Positions 26,232-35,441 of a DNA stretch of 64,000 nucleotides are shown piece by piece; position 1 is the first letter of the stretch; each line of letters begins with the position of its first letter. Source of the stretch: Arenicellales bacterium (GTDB lineage: Bacteria; Pseudomonadota; Gammaproteobacteria; Arenicellales; JAJDZL01). Made by a program: the position numbers and the translations under genes. The stretch is from NCBI GenBank assembly GCA_958295885.1, contig OY282380.1, forward strand, positions 310,001 to 374,000, given 5' to 3'. The notes under the pieces are model-generated. The model worked only from the letters and a program-made list of their open reading frames with translations, had not been told where the DNA came from and did no database searches.

Positions 26232-27116
26232 GTGACAGCACCAAGAGCTCCGGATGAAACTCGAACGGTAACCGTAGATGGTTATCAAATTGTCACCTAC
26301 AGTTATGGAAGTGGGGATAACGTACTGCTTTTGTTAAACGGCGGTCCTGGGCTGCCCTGTGATTACCTCCGCGACCCCCACATTCAACTCGTTGATAGCG
26401 GTTATCGAGTCGTAGCTTTTGACCAGTTGGGATGCGGACAATCAGATAAACCCGAAGATCCCTCTCTCTGGAATATTGCCCGTTATGTTGAAGAAGTAGA
26501 ATCTGTCCGTAATCAAATTGGGTTGGAAAAATTCCACTTGTTAGGGCAATCTTGGGGTGGCTGGCTAAGTATTGAATATGCACTAACCTACCCCAACGAC
26601 ATTCGCTCCTTGATTCTTGCCAATACTTGTGGTGATTTGCCACACCTTACGCAGGAACTGAATCGAATGCGTGAAGCTCTGGGCAGTGAAACTGTAGCAA
26701 TGATGTTGCATCATGAAGCATTGGGGCAGTTTGTTCATCCCGAGTATTTAGCAGCAATTACTATTTTGAACTACCGTCATGTTTGTCGAATCAAGGAAGA
26801 ATGGCCAGCTTCTTTAATGGCTTCGCTGAACGACTGGAATATGGGCCCTTATGGAACGATGCAAGGACCAAACGAGTTTCTTTACATTGGAAATTTGAAA
26901 GATTGGAACCGCATTCCACAAATGTATAAACTGACGATGCCGACACTAATCATCACAGGTACGCATGACGAAATTGGACCTGCCTGTGCAATTCGAATGC
27001 ACAACGTACTTCCCAATTCACAGGTTGTCGTGCTGCCGAATAGTTCCCATGTACCTTTTTATGAAGAACCCGAAGATTATTTCCGGGCTCTCGGCAAATT
27101 CCTCGCTGAAAATTAG
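26232..27116 (+). CDS. Proline iminopeptidase-type alpha/beta hydrolase
   Basis: The 294-residue serine hydrolase starts at GTG 26232 behind a strong AGGAGG. It shows the oxyanion-hole HGGP-like NGGPGLPCDYL, the nucleophile elbow GQSWGG (Ser in LLGQSWGGWLS), an acid near ITGTHDEIGP and the catalytic His in PNSSHVPFYEEPE. This is the S33 family (prolyl aminopeptidase, tricorn F1-like). The substrate may be a prolyl peptide or amide. A zinc alcohol dehydrogenase gene with a very similar ribosome-binding region follows after 35 bp, so the two are probably co-transcribed. Confidence 0.82.
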   Translation: MTAPRAPDETRTVTVDGYQIVTYSYGSGDNVLLLLNGGPGLPCDYLRDPHIQLVDSGYRVVAFDQLGCGQSDKPEDPSLWNIARYVEEVESVRNQIGLEKFHLLGQSWGGWLSIEYALTYPNDIRSLILANTCGDLPHLTQELNRMREALGSETVAMMLHHEALGQFVHPEYLAAITILNYRHVCRIKEEWPASLMASLNDWNMGPYGTMQGPNEFLYIGNLKDWNRIPQMYKLTMPTLIITGTHDEIGPACAIRMHNVLPNSQVVVLPNSSHVPFYEEPEDYFRALGKFLAEN

Positions 27117-27151
27117 CTTCTTGATTCACTTTATTGATAAGGAGGATTAAA

Positions 27152-28243
27152 TTGGCTACGATCATGAACGCAGCGGTTTGTTACGGGTTTAAAAAACCTC
27201 TTGTGATCGATCGAATTCTTATCGATGAACCACGCGCTCATGAAGTAGAGGTGAAAATGACCGCATGCGCGATTTGTCATAGCGATATTCTCTATATGGA
27301 TGGTGCGTGGGGTGGACGTCTACCAACTGTGTATGGCCATGAAGCAGCAGGAATCGTTGTAAGTTGCGGTTCGAATGTGACACATGTACAGCAAGGGGAT
27401 TCTGTCATCATATCGCTTTTACGTTCTTGTGGAATTTGTTTCTTTTGTAATCGGGGTCTGTCAAATTTATGTGAGTATCACTTTCCGACGGATCAACCTA
27501 GACGTTTACAAGGACTGAATGGAATTGATATTCATCGTGGTTTGGGCACCGGGTGCTTTGCGGAATTTGCTGTCGTACATCAATCGCAAGTTGTGAAAGT
27601 TCCAACTGACATGAAACCGTCTACCGCTTCACTGCTTGCTTGCGGTGTGATTACCGGTTACGGTTCCGTTGTGCATACAGCATCCGTTAGTCCAGGCGAT
27701 CACGTCGTTGTAATCGGTGTGGGAGGAGTTGGAATTAATTGCATTCAAGCCGCAGCTTATTGTTCGGCAGCGACAGTTACCGCAATTGATATTAACGAAG
27801 ATAGATTGAATTCCGCGAAACGATTCGGAGCAACACATGCAGTAAATTCACAGCAGGATGATCCAGTTGATCTGATATTGAGCTTGACCGATAATCGAGG
27901 GGCAGATTTTGTATTTGTTGCAACGGGAAACCCTCATGCGAGCAACAGAGTTTTTCTCATGCTACGTCGAGGTGGAAAATTGATTCTCGTTGGAATGCCT
28001 CCGGTAGGAGCTGACTTTAAATTCGAAGCAGTCAATTTTATTGATGCCAATCAATCCATTCTCGGATGTAAGATGGGTGCCTGTAATTTGCAATCTGATA
28101 TTCCAGAGTTACTGAATCTTTACGCTCGCGGTGAATTTGAAATTGACGAACTTGTTTCCACGGAATTCAGTTTTGAGAACATTAATGATGCACTAGACGC
28201 AACTCGTAACGGTGTAGGATTAAGAAACGTTGTCGTCTTCTGA
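27152..28243 (+). CDS. Zinc-dependent alcohol dehydrogenase (MDR family, class III-like)
   Basis: From TTG 27152, seven bases after AAGGAGG, the product is 363 residues; an ATG at 27164 is also possible. It has the catalytic zinc ligands (CAICHSD and YGHEAAG), the structural-zinc cysteines (RSCGICFFCNRGLSNLC) and the NAD-binding GVGGVGINCIQAA with a downstream acidic residue (TAIDIN). The overall type resembles S-hydroxymethyl-glutathione or mycothiol-style dehydrogenases and aryl-alcohol dehydrogenases. Its place just before the fhc operon makes formaldehyde or alcohol oxidation a fair guess, though not shown. Confidence 0.82.
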   Translation: MATIMNAAVCYGFKKPLVIDRILIDEPRAHEVEVKMTACAICHSDILYMDGAWGGRLPTVYGHEAAGIVVSCGSNVTHVQQGDSVIISLLRSCGICFFCNRGLSNLCEYHFPTDQPRRLQGLNGIDIHRGLGTGCFAEFAVVHQSQVVKVPTDMKPSTASLLACGVITGYGSVVHTASVSPGDHVVVIGVGGVGINCIQAAAYCSAATVTAIDINEDRLNSAKRFGATHAVNSQQDDPVDLILSLTDNRGADFVFVATGNPHASNRVFLMLRRGGKLILVGMPPVGADFKFEAVNFIDANQSILGCKMGACNLQSDIPELLNLYARGEFEIDELVSTEFSFENINDALDATRNGVGLRNVVVF

Positions 28244-28460
28244 TTCCAACACCCAACAGTTCGAATTGAATTGGTTGAATGAAAGTGCAATAGGTTATTT
28301 TATTTTTGAAACACTCGGATGACGCAAACGAACATCAATCGAATTCTGTCTATGGAAGATAGATTGAAGACATCGAAATCAACTGAGATCAACATCTTGC
28401 AAATACGGAAGCCTGCATCCTGATTACCTTTAAAATCCTCGCTTAGATTCGGATTTACTT

Positions 28461-29726
28461 GTGACAGAAAGTCAAATAAGACATCACAAAAATTCAGTGT
28501 GTCCGTTCTGTGGATTACTCTGCGATGATATTGACATTGTTTCTGCAGATGGTAAACTGAACGCAGTGTCAGTTAACTGTCCAATCGCCAAAGCACTGTA
28601 TCATGAGTCATTAAACCTTCCCGAAAAACCAGCTGAGATACGTGGCAGACGCGTTACCCACACTGACGCAATCCGCGAAGCTGCCCAACTTATTCGAAAA
28701 TCCAAATCTCCGATAGTTGCAGGACTGCAAACTGATGTTGCTGGCGCCAGGTCCGCACTTGCTCTTGCGGACCGAATCGGTGCCGTCATCGCCGATGAAC
28801 ACAGTCGTTCCCATCACTTGGTCTCCGGTCGACTTCAAACCTATGGAGGATTCCTGACAACTCTGACCGAAGTAAAAAATCGTGCCGATCTCATAATTTT
28901 TCTAGGTGACAAACTGCTGTCTCAATTCCCTCGTTTACTTGAATGGATAGAGCTGGGGACCAATAGTGAATTTGGTTTCATATCTGATAGAAACTTCGCA
29001 TGGATCGGTAAATGTTCGTCAAACGACTCAGCCCGTTTCGAAGAACCACCACTACTGCTTCAATGTGAGCTCGATCAAGTGGGACAGATTACATCCATAC
29101 TAAGAGCAAGCTTCGAACCTCGAAGAAATGTGGTCCCTTCACCTGAACTCTTTCCTCGCAAGAGCATGAATCGGCTTGTGAATCTAATCAGGGACGCTCA
29201 GTATTCGGTGTTGTTGTGGTCTACGGAAGATTTCAATTTTTCGTTGGGCGATCTCGCGGTAGATGCCATATTTCGTTTGATCGACTCAATCAACCGAGAA
29301 CGTCGCTGCGCTGGCATGCCTCTTTCAAATTCGTGTGCAACAACAACTGTAAACCAAGTTGCCACCTGGCAGTGCGGTAAACCACTTCCGTTGAATTTTC
29401 GTTCTGGTTCACCCGAATTTCACCCGACACAATATGCGTATGACTCAATTCTCGAACGAAACGATGCCGATCTCGTGATTTGGGTGGGGGGTTTAGAAAG
29501 AACTGTGCCAGCATTTGATACATCAGCCGAACTAATTCGCATTTCGACCAAAAATCCTGGTCATTCAGATGTCTTTATTCCTGTTGGCGTGCCGGGAATC
29601 CATCACAGCACTCATCTATTTCGAACAGATAGTGTCGTTTCTTTGTACCAAAAAGCGCTCACACAAAAGAAATGTGCATCAAGTGCAGAAATCATAAATG
29701 CCATTTTGTCTGAATTAGATAACTGA
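28461..29726 (+). CDS. fhcB: Formyltransferase/hydrolase complex subunit B
   Basis: The 421-residue protein is related to subunit B of archaeal formylmethanofuran dehydrogenase, with the N-terminal VCPFCGLLCDDIDI motif and a molybdopterin-oxidoreductase-like body (LLSQFPRLLEWIE, NSCATTTVNQVATWQCG). Bacterial FhcB lacks the Mo/W active site and supports the transferase/hydrolase complex rather than redox chemistry. GTG start at 28461. It leads a tight operon with fhcA, fhcD and fhcC, in the order found in methylotrophic proteobacteria and planctomycetes. The complex turns formyl-tetrahydromethanopterin into formate. Confidence 0.88.
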   Translation: MTESQIRHHKNSVCPFCGLLCDDIDIVSADGKLNAVSVNCPIAKALYHESLNLPEKPAEIRGRRVTHTDAIREAAQLIRKSKSPIVAGLQTDVAGARSALALADRIGAVIADEHSRSHHLVSGRLQTYGGFLTTLTEVKNRADLIIFLGDKLLSQFPRLLEWIELGTNSEFGFISDRNFAWIGKCSSNDSARFEEPPLLLQCELDQVGQITSILRASFEPRRNVVPSPELFPRKSMNRLVNLIRDAQYSVLLWSTEDFNFSLGDLAVDAIFRLIDSINRERRCAGMPLSNSCATTTVNQVATWQCGKPLPLNFRSGSPEFHPTQYAYDSILERNDADLVIWVGGLERTVPAFDTSAELIRISTKNPGHSDVFIPVGVPGIHHSTHLFRTDSVVSLYQKALTQKKCASSAEIINAILSELDN

Positions 29727-29730
29727 TCGC

Positions 29731-31377
29731 ATGTTAACTCGAATTTCTGGTGGAACAGTATACGACCCGATTAATCATGTGAACGGTGAAACCCGCGACA
29801 TCTTTATTGAACAAGATCGAATCGTTGCACCGCCTGCAGCTGACGCAAAAATTGATCATTCGATCGATGCAAAAGGTCTAATCCTGATGCCGGGTGGAAT
29901 TGACATTCATTCACACATCGGCGGTGGAAAGGGAAATATTGCCCGCATGATGATGACTGAGGACTGTGATTCACATCAAATCTGCGGCACTTCTCTATTA
30001 AGATCAGGTAGTGGACATGCTGCACCTTCAACATTTGTCACCGGCTATGAATATGCCAAACTTGGCTACACAATGTGTTTCGAACCGGCTGTAGCACCAT
30101 CCAATGCAAGGCACGCACATCTCGAAATGAGTGATACCCCTCTGCTTGACACTGGAGGATATTTGATACTCGGTAATGATGAATATTTCCTGCAATTGCT
30201 GGCATCAAAATCAGATCCTCAACTGATTCGAGATTATGTCGGGTGGATGGTCAGTGCAACGCAATGCATTGGTGTCAAGATCGTCAATCCAGGTGGCATC
30301 AGTGCATTCAAGTTCAATCAACGTCAGCTAGACATTGACGAACCTCACAAGCACTATCAGATCACTCCCCGTCTGATCGTAAGTTCTATGGCAGCAGCCT
30401 TGAAAGATGTGAATCTCTCACATCCAATTCATGTCCACGCCAGCAATTTGGGAGTGCCAGGTAATTTTCGTTCGACACTGGATACCATTAATGCAACCGA
30501 CGGCCTGCCTTTGCACTTGGCACATGTTCAGTTCCATAGTTACGGCGCAGAAGGAAAAAGAGGTTTTTCTTCCGCTGCATTGGAAATTGCTGAAAAAGTA
30601 AACGAAAACTCCCATGTGACAGTCGATGTTGGGCACGTTATGTTTGGTCAGACTGTTACGATCTCAGCGGATACCATGCAACAGTTTGCAAATCGCCATC
30701 ACGGACACCCTCGAAAGTCAACTTTCATGGATATTGAGTGTGAAGCTGGCTGCGGAGTCGTTCCGTTCAAGTATCGTGCCAAGCAGTTCGTAAATGCACT
30801 TCAATGGGCAATTGGTCTCGAACTGTTTCTCACGATCAAAAATCCTTGGCAAGTATTTTTGACGACCGATCATCCCAACGGTGCGTCATTCACGACTTAC
30901 CCACATTTAATTCGACTGTTAATGGATAAGAGTTATAGAGATGACAAGTTACTAAGCATCAATAGGTTTGCTCGACAAGCGAGCAATGTCGAACATATCA
31001 GCAGAGAATATTCACTTTACGAAATTGCAATTATTACCCGCGCAGGCCCCGCATTGTCACTAGGGTTGAAAGACCGCGGGCATCTTGGGCCTGGTGCGGT
31101 TGCCGACGTCGTTCTCTATCGGCCTAATGAAAATTGGGAATTCGTATTTCGACATCCCGCAAGAGTGATCAAGGATGGACAATCTGTTGTTAATGAAGGG
31201 AATATTGTTAAGATAATACCTGGTAAATCGCATTCTGCCGATCTTCAGTTCGACCATGGGATCGAAAAACATTTAGCATCCTATTTTGAATCAAGCAGGA
31301 CGGTGAGCATGTCAAACTTCAAAATCAGTGACGATGAAATGTCCAACTCAATCGGCTCTTCGCTGGTACGTCACTAA
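29731..31377 (+). CDS. fhcA: Formyltransferase/hydrolase complex subunit A (amidohydrolase)
   Basis: A 548-residue amidohydrolase-fold protein with the metal-binding GGIDIHSHIGGGKG near residues 55-68, further His-rich segments (HPIHVHASNLG, LPLHLAHVQFHS) and DHPNGASFTTYP. A C-terminal LGPGAVADVVLYRPNE completes the fold. FhcA corresponds to archaeal FmdA/FwdA and hydrolyses the formyl group from the methanofuran-like cofactor to formate. It follows fhcB by 4 bp and precedes fhcD by 14 bp. All features look intact. Confidence 0.92.
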   Translation: MLTRISGGTVYDPINHVNGETRDIFIEQDRIVAPPAADAKIDHSIDAKGLILMPGGIDIHSHIGGGKGNIARMMMTEDCDSHQICGTSLLRSGSGHAAPSTFVTGYEYAKLGYTMCFEPAVAPSNARHAHLEMSDTPLLDTGGYLILGNDEYFLQLLASKSDPQLIRDYVGWMVSATQCIGVKIVNPGGISAFKFNQRQLDIDEPHKHYQITPRLIVSSMAAALKDVNLSHPIHVHASNLGVPGNFRSTLDTINATDGLPLHLAHVQFHSYGAEGKRGFSSAALEIAEKVNENSHVTVDVGHVMFGQTVTISADTMQQFANRHHGHPRKSTFMDIECEAGCGVVPFKYRAKQFVNALQWAIGLELFLTIKNPWQVFLTTDHPNGASFTTYPHLIRLLMDKSYRDDKLLSINRFARQASNVEHISREYSLYEIAIITRAGPALSLGLKDRGHLGPGAVADVVLYRPNENWEFVFRHPARVIKDGQSVVNEGNIVKIIPGKSHSADLQFDHGIEKHLASYFESSRTVSMSNFKISDDEMSNSIGSSLVRH

Positions 31378-31391
31378 CAGCTGAAGCAACC

Positions 31392-32294
31392 ATGCGGAAA
31401 TTCGTGAACGACGTCGCAATTCGCAATACATTTGCTGAAGCGTTCCCGATGACGGCGACTCGACTCATTATTACAGCTTGTAACAGAAAATGGGTAAATC
31501 ATGCGATTAATTCAATAACTGGATTTGCTACATCGGTAATCGCATGCAAGCTTGAAGCCGGCTTGGAACAGAATTTAGACGAACAACAGACGCCAGATGG
31601 ACGTCCTGGAGCAGCTGTTCTGTTTTTCGCCATGTCGGCAAGTCAATTGGAACAGCAGGTTAGAGACAGAATCGGTCAGTGTGTTCTGACCTCGCCCAGC
31701 AGTGCCGCATTTGCCGGAATTGACCAAGGAAAACCTGTTCCCATGGGTAGAGTATTGCGCTACTTCGGTGATGGGTTTCAGATCTCCAAACAGATTGGCA
31801 AAAAGCGCTATTGGCGAATACCAGTGATGGACGGTGAATTCATTTGTGAAGATGTCACCTATCGAGTGAACGCAATTGGGGGTGGCAATTTTCTGATTAT
31901 CGCGCGGGAATATGACTCCGCACTGCAAGCTGCAGAAAGAGCAGTCGAAGCAATCGCCCCTTTGTCAGATGTGATCACTCCATTCCCTGGTGGAATCGTG
32001 CGTTCCGGGTCCAAAGTTGGCTCCAAATATAAGGCGTTAATCGCATCGACGAATGAGTGCTATTGCCCAACGCTTCGAGGACTTGTCAATTCTGGCTTGT
32101 CTGAAAATTCCAATGCGGTTCTGGAGATCGTCATTGACGGCCTCAGCGTAGAAGCGATCGACGAAGCTATGCGAGTTGGTATCGCTGCCGCTTGTGGCGA
32201 CAGCGCCGACAGTGGATTAGTTGAGATTACGGCTTCAAATTTTGGCGGGAAGCTTGGCAAATTTCACTTTCACCTGCATGAACTGGTAATATGA
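31392..32294 (+). CDS. fhcD: Formylmethanofuran:H4MPT formyltransferase
   Basis: The 300-residue product is the Ftr/FhcD family: IRNTFAEAFPMTATRLIITA at the N-terminus, ATSVIACKLEAGLEQ, DGRPGAAVLFFAMS, GKKRYWRIPVMDGEF and IVRSGSKVGSKYKAL. It moves the formyl group between tetrahydromethanopterin and a methanofuran analogue. Length equals that of characterised bacterial and archaeal enzymes. Its stop overlaps the fhcC start (ATGA at 32291-32294). The presence of this gene implies the host makes tetrahydromethanopterin-type cofactors. Confidence 0.93.
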   Translation: MRKFVNDVAIRNTFAEAFPMTATRLIITACNRKWVNHAINSITGFATSVIACKLEAGLEQNLDEQQTPDGRPGAAVLFFAMSASQLEQQVRDRIGQCVLTSPSSAAFAGIDQGKPVPMGRVLRYFGDGFQISKQIGKKRYWRIPVMDGEFICEDVTYRVNAIGGGNFLIIAREYDSALQAAERAVEAIAPLSDVITPFPGGIVRSGSKVGSKYKALIASTNECYCPTLRGLVNSGLSENSNAVLEIVIDGLSVEAIDEAMRVGIAAACGDSADSGLVEITASNFGGKLGKFHFHLHELVI

Positions 32295-33109
32295 AGTCAC
32301 TTACGTTTTCATTGACCAATGCTCCTGACTACGATGTGGATGTCCATCAGTTAAATCCAACTTCGTTGCAAAATAAATCTCTCAAGGAAATTCATGAAAT
32401 TCCACTTCAGCATAATAATATCAAGATACGCGTTGCGGACCTGTTTGTCATTTCAGGACAGAACCGTTCCAGAATTGTGATCGAGAATTCTAATTCCAAG
32501 CTCAATAGACTCGGGGAAGGAATGACTGAAGGGACTCTGGATATAGATGGCGACGCAGGAGCATATGTGGGAAGGAAAATGTATGGTGGGAAAATTAGGG
32601 TCACAGGGAACGTTGGACATTTTTTCGGATGCTCCATGCGCGGTGGACTGGTTCAAGTGAACGGTAGCGCTGGCGACTTCGTTGGCGCTGGAGAACCGGG
32701 CAGCAAGCATGGAATGATCAATGGCCAAATAATCATATCCGGCAACGCTGGGAACCGTTTGGGAAATAGAATGAGACGCGGCTTGATCTCTGTCAGTGGC
32801 GAAGTTGGGATCGGCGCTGGTGCAGAAATGATCGCAGGAACAATTTTGTTGTTGGGAAAGTCGGCGAAATTACCGGGACTGCAGATGAGAAGAGGAAGTA
32901 TCATCTGTGCAAGACATCCTGAACTGCAAACTGATTCCTTCCATCAACAGAATTTTCAATCGTTCGGACTGCTGAAGTTAATTCAAAAACTGCTTGATCA
33001 GTCTGTCTCAAGAATCAATTTATCTGAATTTCTCGGTCAACCTAAGTACAGATACGTTGGGGACCTGTGTTTTGGGGGAATGGGTGAAATTCTCACTTTC
33101 CATGAGTGA
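32291..33109 (+). CDS. fhcC: Formyltransferase/hydrolase complex subunit C
   Basis: A 272-residue protein composed largely of the repeated right-handed beta-helix also found in the C-terminal domain of glutamate synthase (GltB-type). Gly-rich turns recur about every 19 residues: GEGMTEGTLDIDGDAG, GRKMYGGKIRVTGNVG, GCSMRGGLVQVNGSAG and RMRRGLISVSGEVG. It is the structural subunit C of the Fhc complex, homologous to FmdC/FwdC. It is the last gene of the fhcBADC operon. The gap downstream holds a weak hairpin but no clear terminator. Confidence 0.9.
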   Translation: MKSLTFSLTNAPDYDVDVHQLNPTSLQNKSLKEIHEIPLQHNNIKIRVADLFVISGQNRSRIVIENSNSKLNRLGEGMTEGTLDIDGDAGAYVGRKMYGGKIRVTGNVGHFFGCSMRGGLVQVNGSAGDFVGAGEPGSKHGMINGQIIISGNAGNRLGNRMRRGLISVSGEVGIGAGAEMIAGTILLLGKSAKLPGLQMRRGSIICARHPELQTDSFHQQNFQSFGLLKLIQKLLDQSVSRINLSEFLGQPKYRYVGDLCFGGMGEILTFHE

Positions 33110-33342
33110 GGCTAAGGCTGACTGGCTCATCTTTCAAACTAGGAGAATATTTGTAAGTTGAGAGCTGGAGTTACGTCTAAAATTTGTGAAAGTACAATAT
33201 AGTACGCAGACAATCTCCTGCAGCATTATTCTTTTTTCGAGAAACGCAGCAGGAAATTTTATTCGTCATCAGTGAATCAGTCCGGCAGGCAATACTGCAC
33301 GTTGATTACGGTGTAATATTTTGATTTTATTTTAGATAAAAA

Positions 33343-34419
33343 ATGAACTCTGTTATTGAAATCACAAGAGCAAAGCAGAGCAATCTGCCGCAAATAGACT
33401 TTGGGAATTTACAGTTCGGTTCGGTATTCAGTGACCACATGTTTGCGATGGAATACGTGGATGGAAGCTGGCAGAACCATAGGATCGAGCCATTCGGTGC
33501 GATTGAAGTTCATCCTGTATCCGCTTCACTCCATTATGGGCAAACAATTTTCGAGGGATTGAAAGCGTATCGCGGGCCTGACGGCCAAATACGAGTGTTT
33601 CGACCTGAAATGAATCATCAACGAATGAATTCCTCCTGCGAGAGGATGTGTATGCCTAAAATCGACGAAAAAACGTTCATAGATGCCATTCAACAGCTCG
33701 TTCATACTGATCGAGATTGGGTTCCACCTGGAGAAAAACAAGCACTCTATATTCGTCCAGTCATGTTTGCAAACGAAGGGCAGTTGGACGTACGGCCCGC
33801 AAATCGATATAGATTCCTGATCATTACTTCCCCAGTCGACAGTTATTTTGGAATGAACACTGTTGCAGTCGCATTAAAAGCAGAAGAAAAATTCACTCGA
33901 GCAATCCAAGGAGGAACTGGATTCGCAAAAGCTGGTGGAAACTATGCCGCCACTTTTCTTGCGACCAACGAAGGCAGAAAAGAAGGTTTCGCACAGATTC
34001 TTTGGTTGGATGGCGTCGAACACCGATATGTAGAAGAAGTCGGTCAAATGAACATCTGTTTTTATCTTGACGGAAAACTTATCACACCACAGCTAAGAGG
34101 AACCATTCTGCCTGGAGTCACGCGGGACAGTGTGCTTCGTCTTGTGAATGACATGGGAATTGAATGTGAAGAAAGACTGATTGACATTCAGGAAATAATT
34201 GACGGTTCCATGAACGGCACTCTTCAAGAAGCTTTCGGTTGTGGAACTGCGGCAATTATCACCGCAGTAGGAAGCATAGGTTATCGCGGCAGGAAATACG
34301 AGATCAACTGTGGAAAAACTGGTCCGCTCAGCAAAAAGCTCTTCAAACAGATTATTGGAATACAGAGAGGTGAGATTGAAGACCCCTATGGGTGGACCAA
34401 AGTGATACCTAATCATTAG
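33343..34419 (+). CDS. ilvE: Branched-chain amino acid aminotransferase (class II type)
   Basis: The 358-residue PLP class IV aminotransferase is of the longer BCAT type. It has GQTIFEGLKAYRGPDG, ALYIRPVMFANEGQLDVRP, the cofactor Lys196 in FAKAGGNYAATF, EVGQMNICFYL, and GTILPGVTRDSVLRL for phosphate binding. It interconverts leucine, isoleucine and valine with their keto acids. The gene is monocistronic, 233 bp after the fhc operon. Length and motifs indicate an intact enzyme. Confidence 0.9.
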   Translation: MNSVIEITRAKQSNLPQIDFGNLQFGSVFSDHMFAMEYVDGSWQNHRIEPFGAIEVHPVSASLHYGQTIFEGLKAYRGPDGQIRVFRPEMNHQRMNSSCERMCMPKIDEKTFIDAIQQLVHTDRDWVPPGEKQALYIRPVMFANEGQLDVRPANRYRFLIITSPVDSYFGMNTVAVALKAEEKFTRAIQGGTGFAKAGGNYAATFLATNEGRKEGFAQILWLDGVEHRYVEEVGQMNICFYLDGKLITPQLRGTILPGVTRDSVLRLVNDMGIECEERLIDIQEIIDGSMNGTLQEAFGCGTAAIITAVGSIGYRGRKYEINCGKTGPLSKKLFKQIIGIQRGEIEDPYGWTKVIPNH

Positions 34420-34492
34420 TTCTAAATCGAAAATCCAGCATCTTCAAGAAATTGCTCCGATTCAATGTGGGGTCCGGCAAAAGAAAAAGCAA

Positions 34493-35287
34493 TTACTCAC
34501 AAACTATTCCGTCACCGTCACCATCTCTCATATAGATGTATGCAGGATGGTCTCGTCTAACAGGCGCAATTCCATGCTTTCGCGCTTCAGAACATGTAAT
34601 GCGCCCATTGCCGTTTTCATCCCATATCGCTAGCGGATGATTGGACTCTAGAGCAGATGGCTGATTTTTCTCTAAAACAGGTTCAGGTTGATTGTCGACG
34701 CACTTAAGATGAATCATATCTGTTGAGTCGCATTGAGACAAAACCGCAGACAAGGCTTCAGCTTCCCGACGGTCGACAGTAAGCTGATACTTCGTCTTAA
34801 CGTCAATGACTCGCTTTGCAAACCAGCACTGATTCAGATCGGGCAGCCATTCAGCTGCATCGCGATCCCTTTTCTGATGCCGATTCACGGATGGGCTAGC
34901 CAGCGTTAAATTCAGTAAATCATGTGAAAACTCTCGTTGAACTCGCTCACCTGACGCACACAATCCGCTGTCGTGTGCTTCAGACCTAGCAACAATATGC
35001 TCAATGTCAGTCTCTCGAACACTCTTGAAACATCGACCGGTATAAGGTCCATAAATTCGTCCCATCGACTCGACAATTCTTTTCTCAACAGACTGAGAAT
35101 AGGGATAGCTTTTGGAGCTGTAGGGGGTGCAGCGATGTTCCGGAGCAATTTTAAGGCCCATCCAGTAAGTTTCCGCAGAAGTTTGTCCGAACACAAGAAA
35201 CAGTGATAGCCCGACCAAGAACAAAAATTCAGGCTTGATTAAATGAATCAGGTTTCTAGCTTGAATCTGATTCAAAACGTTTTTCAA
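34493..35287 (-). CDS. Secreted HNH-type nuclease with excalibur calcium-binding domain
   Basis: The 264-residue product has an N-terminal signal or anchor helix (about 17-38, likely cleavage after TSA). A nuclease core follows with DIEHIVARSEAHDSG, an invariant-looking HDLLNLTLASPSVNRHQKRD and a Trp-bearing DAAEWLP. This is the His-Asn-His arrangement of the DUF1524/GmrSD-C type. The C-terminus has a Ca-binding DENGNGRITCSEA and ends with RDGDGDGIVCE, the excalibur motif of extracellular proteins. It is therefore likely a secreted or periplasmic DNase, for nutrient scavenging or competitor DNA. No immunity gene is visible. Confidence 0.75.
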   Translation of the reverse strand: MKNVLNQIQARNLIHLIKPEFLFLVGLSLFLVFGQTSAETYWMGLKIAPEHRCTPYSSKSYPYSQSVEKRIVESMGRIYGPYTGRCFKSVRETDIEHIVARSEAHDSGLCASGERVQREFSHDLLNLTLASPSVNRHQKRDRDAAEWLPDLNQCWFAKRVIDVKTKYQLTVDRREAEALSAVLSQCDSTDMIHLKCVDNQPEPVLEKNQPSALESNHPLAIWDENGNGRITCSEARKHGIAPVRRDHPAYIYMRDGDGDGIVCE

Positions 35288-35368
35288 CTTTTGGTGAGGA
35301 ACAAGCTCTGACTATATTTTAGAAACGAAACGATGCGACGACCGCATTGAAAGAATTGACAAAAGGTG

Positions 35369-35441
35369 TGGGTCGTGCAGGAATCGAACCTGCGACACTC
35401 TGATTAAAAGTCAGATGCTCTACCGACTGAGCTAACGACCC
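35369..35441 (-). tRNA. tRNA-Lys (anticodon TTT)
   Basis: On the minus strand the sequence folds as a standard tRNA. The acceptor arm GGGTCGT pairs with ACGACCC, the D arm has AGCTCAGTCGGTAGAGC, the anticodon arm CTGAC-TTTTAAT-CAG carries TTT, and the T arm contains GGTTCGATTCC. The discriminator is A and the CCA end is not encoded. Length is 73 nt. It stands alone, flanked by a nuclease gene downstream and a long noncoding gap upstream. Confidence 0.95.

Noticed and set aside
33216..33254. Terminator after fhcC
   Set aside because: Only a 6-bp stem (TCCTGC/GCAGGA) with a 27-nt loop and no proper T-run directly after it; too weak to annotate.
35369..35441. tRNA-Lys as integration site of the ICE
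   Set aside because: No copy of the tRNA 3' end was noticed elsewhere in the window, and the integrases are about 13 kb away with conserved genes between.
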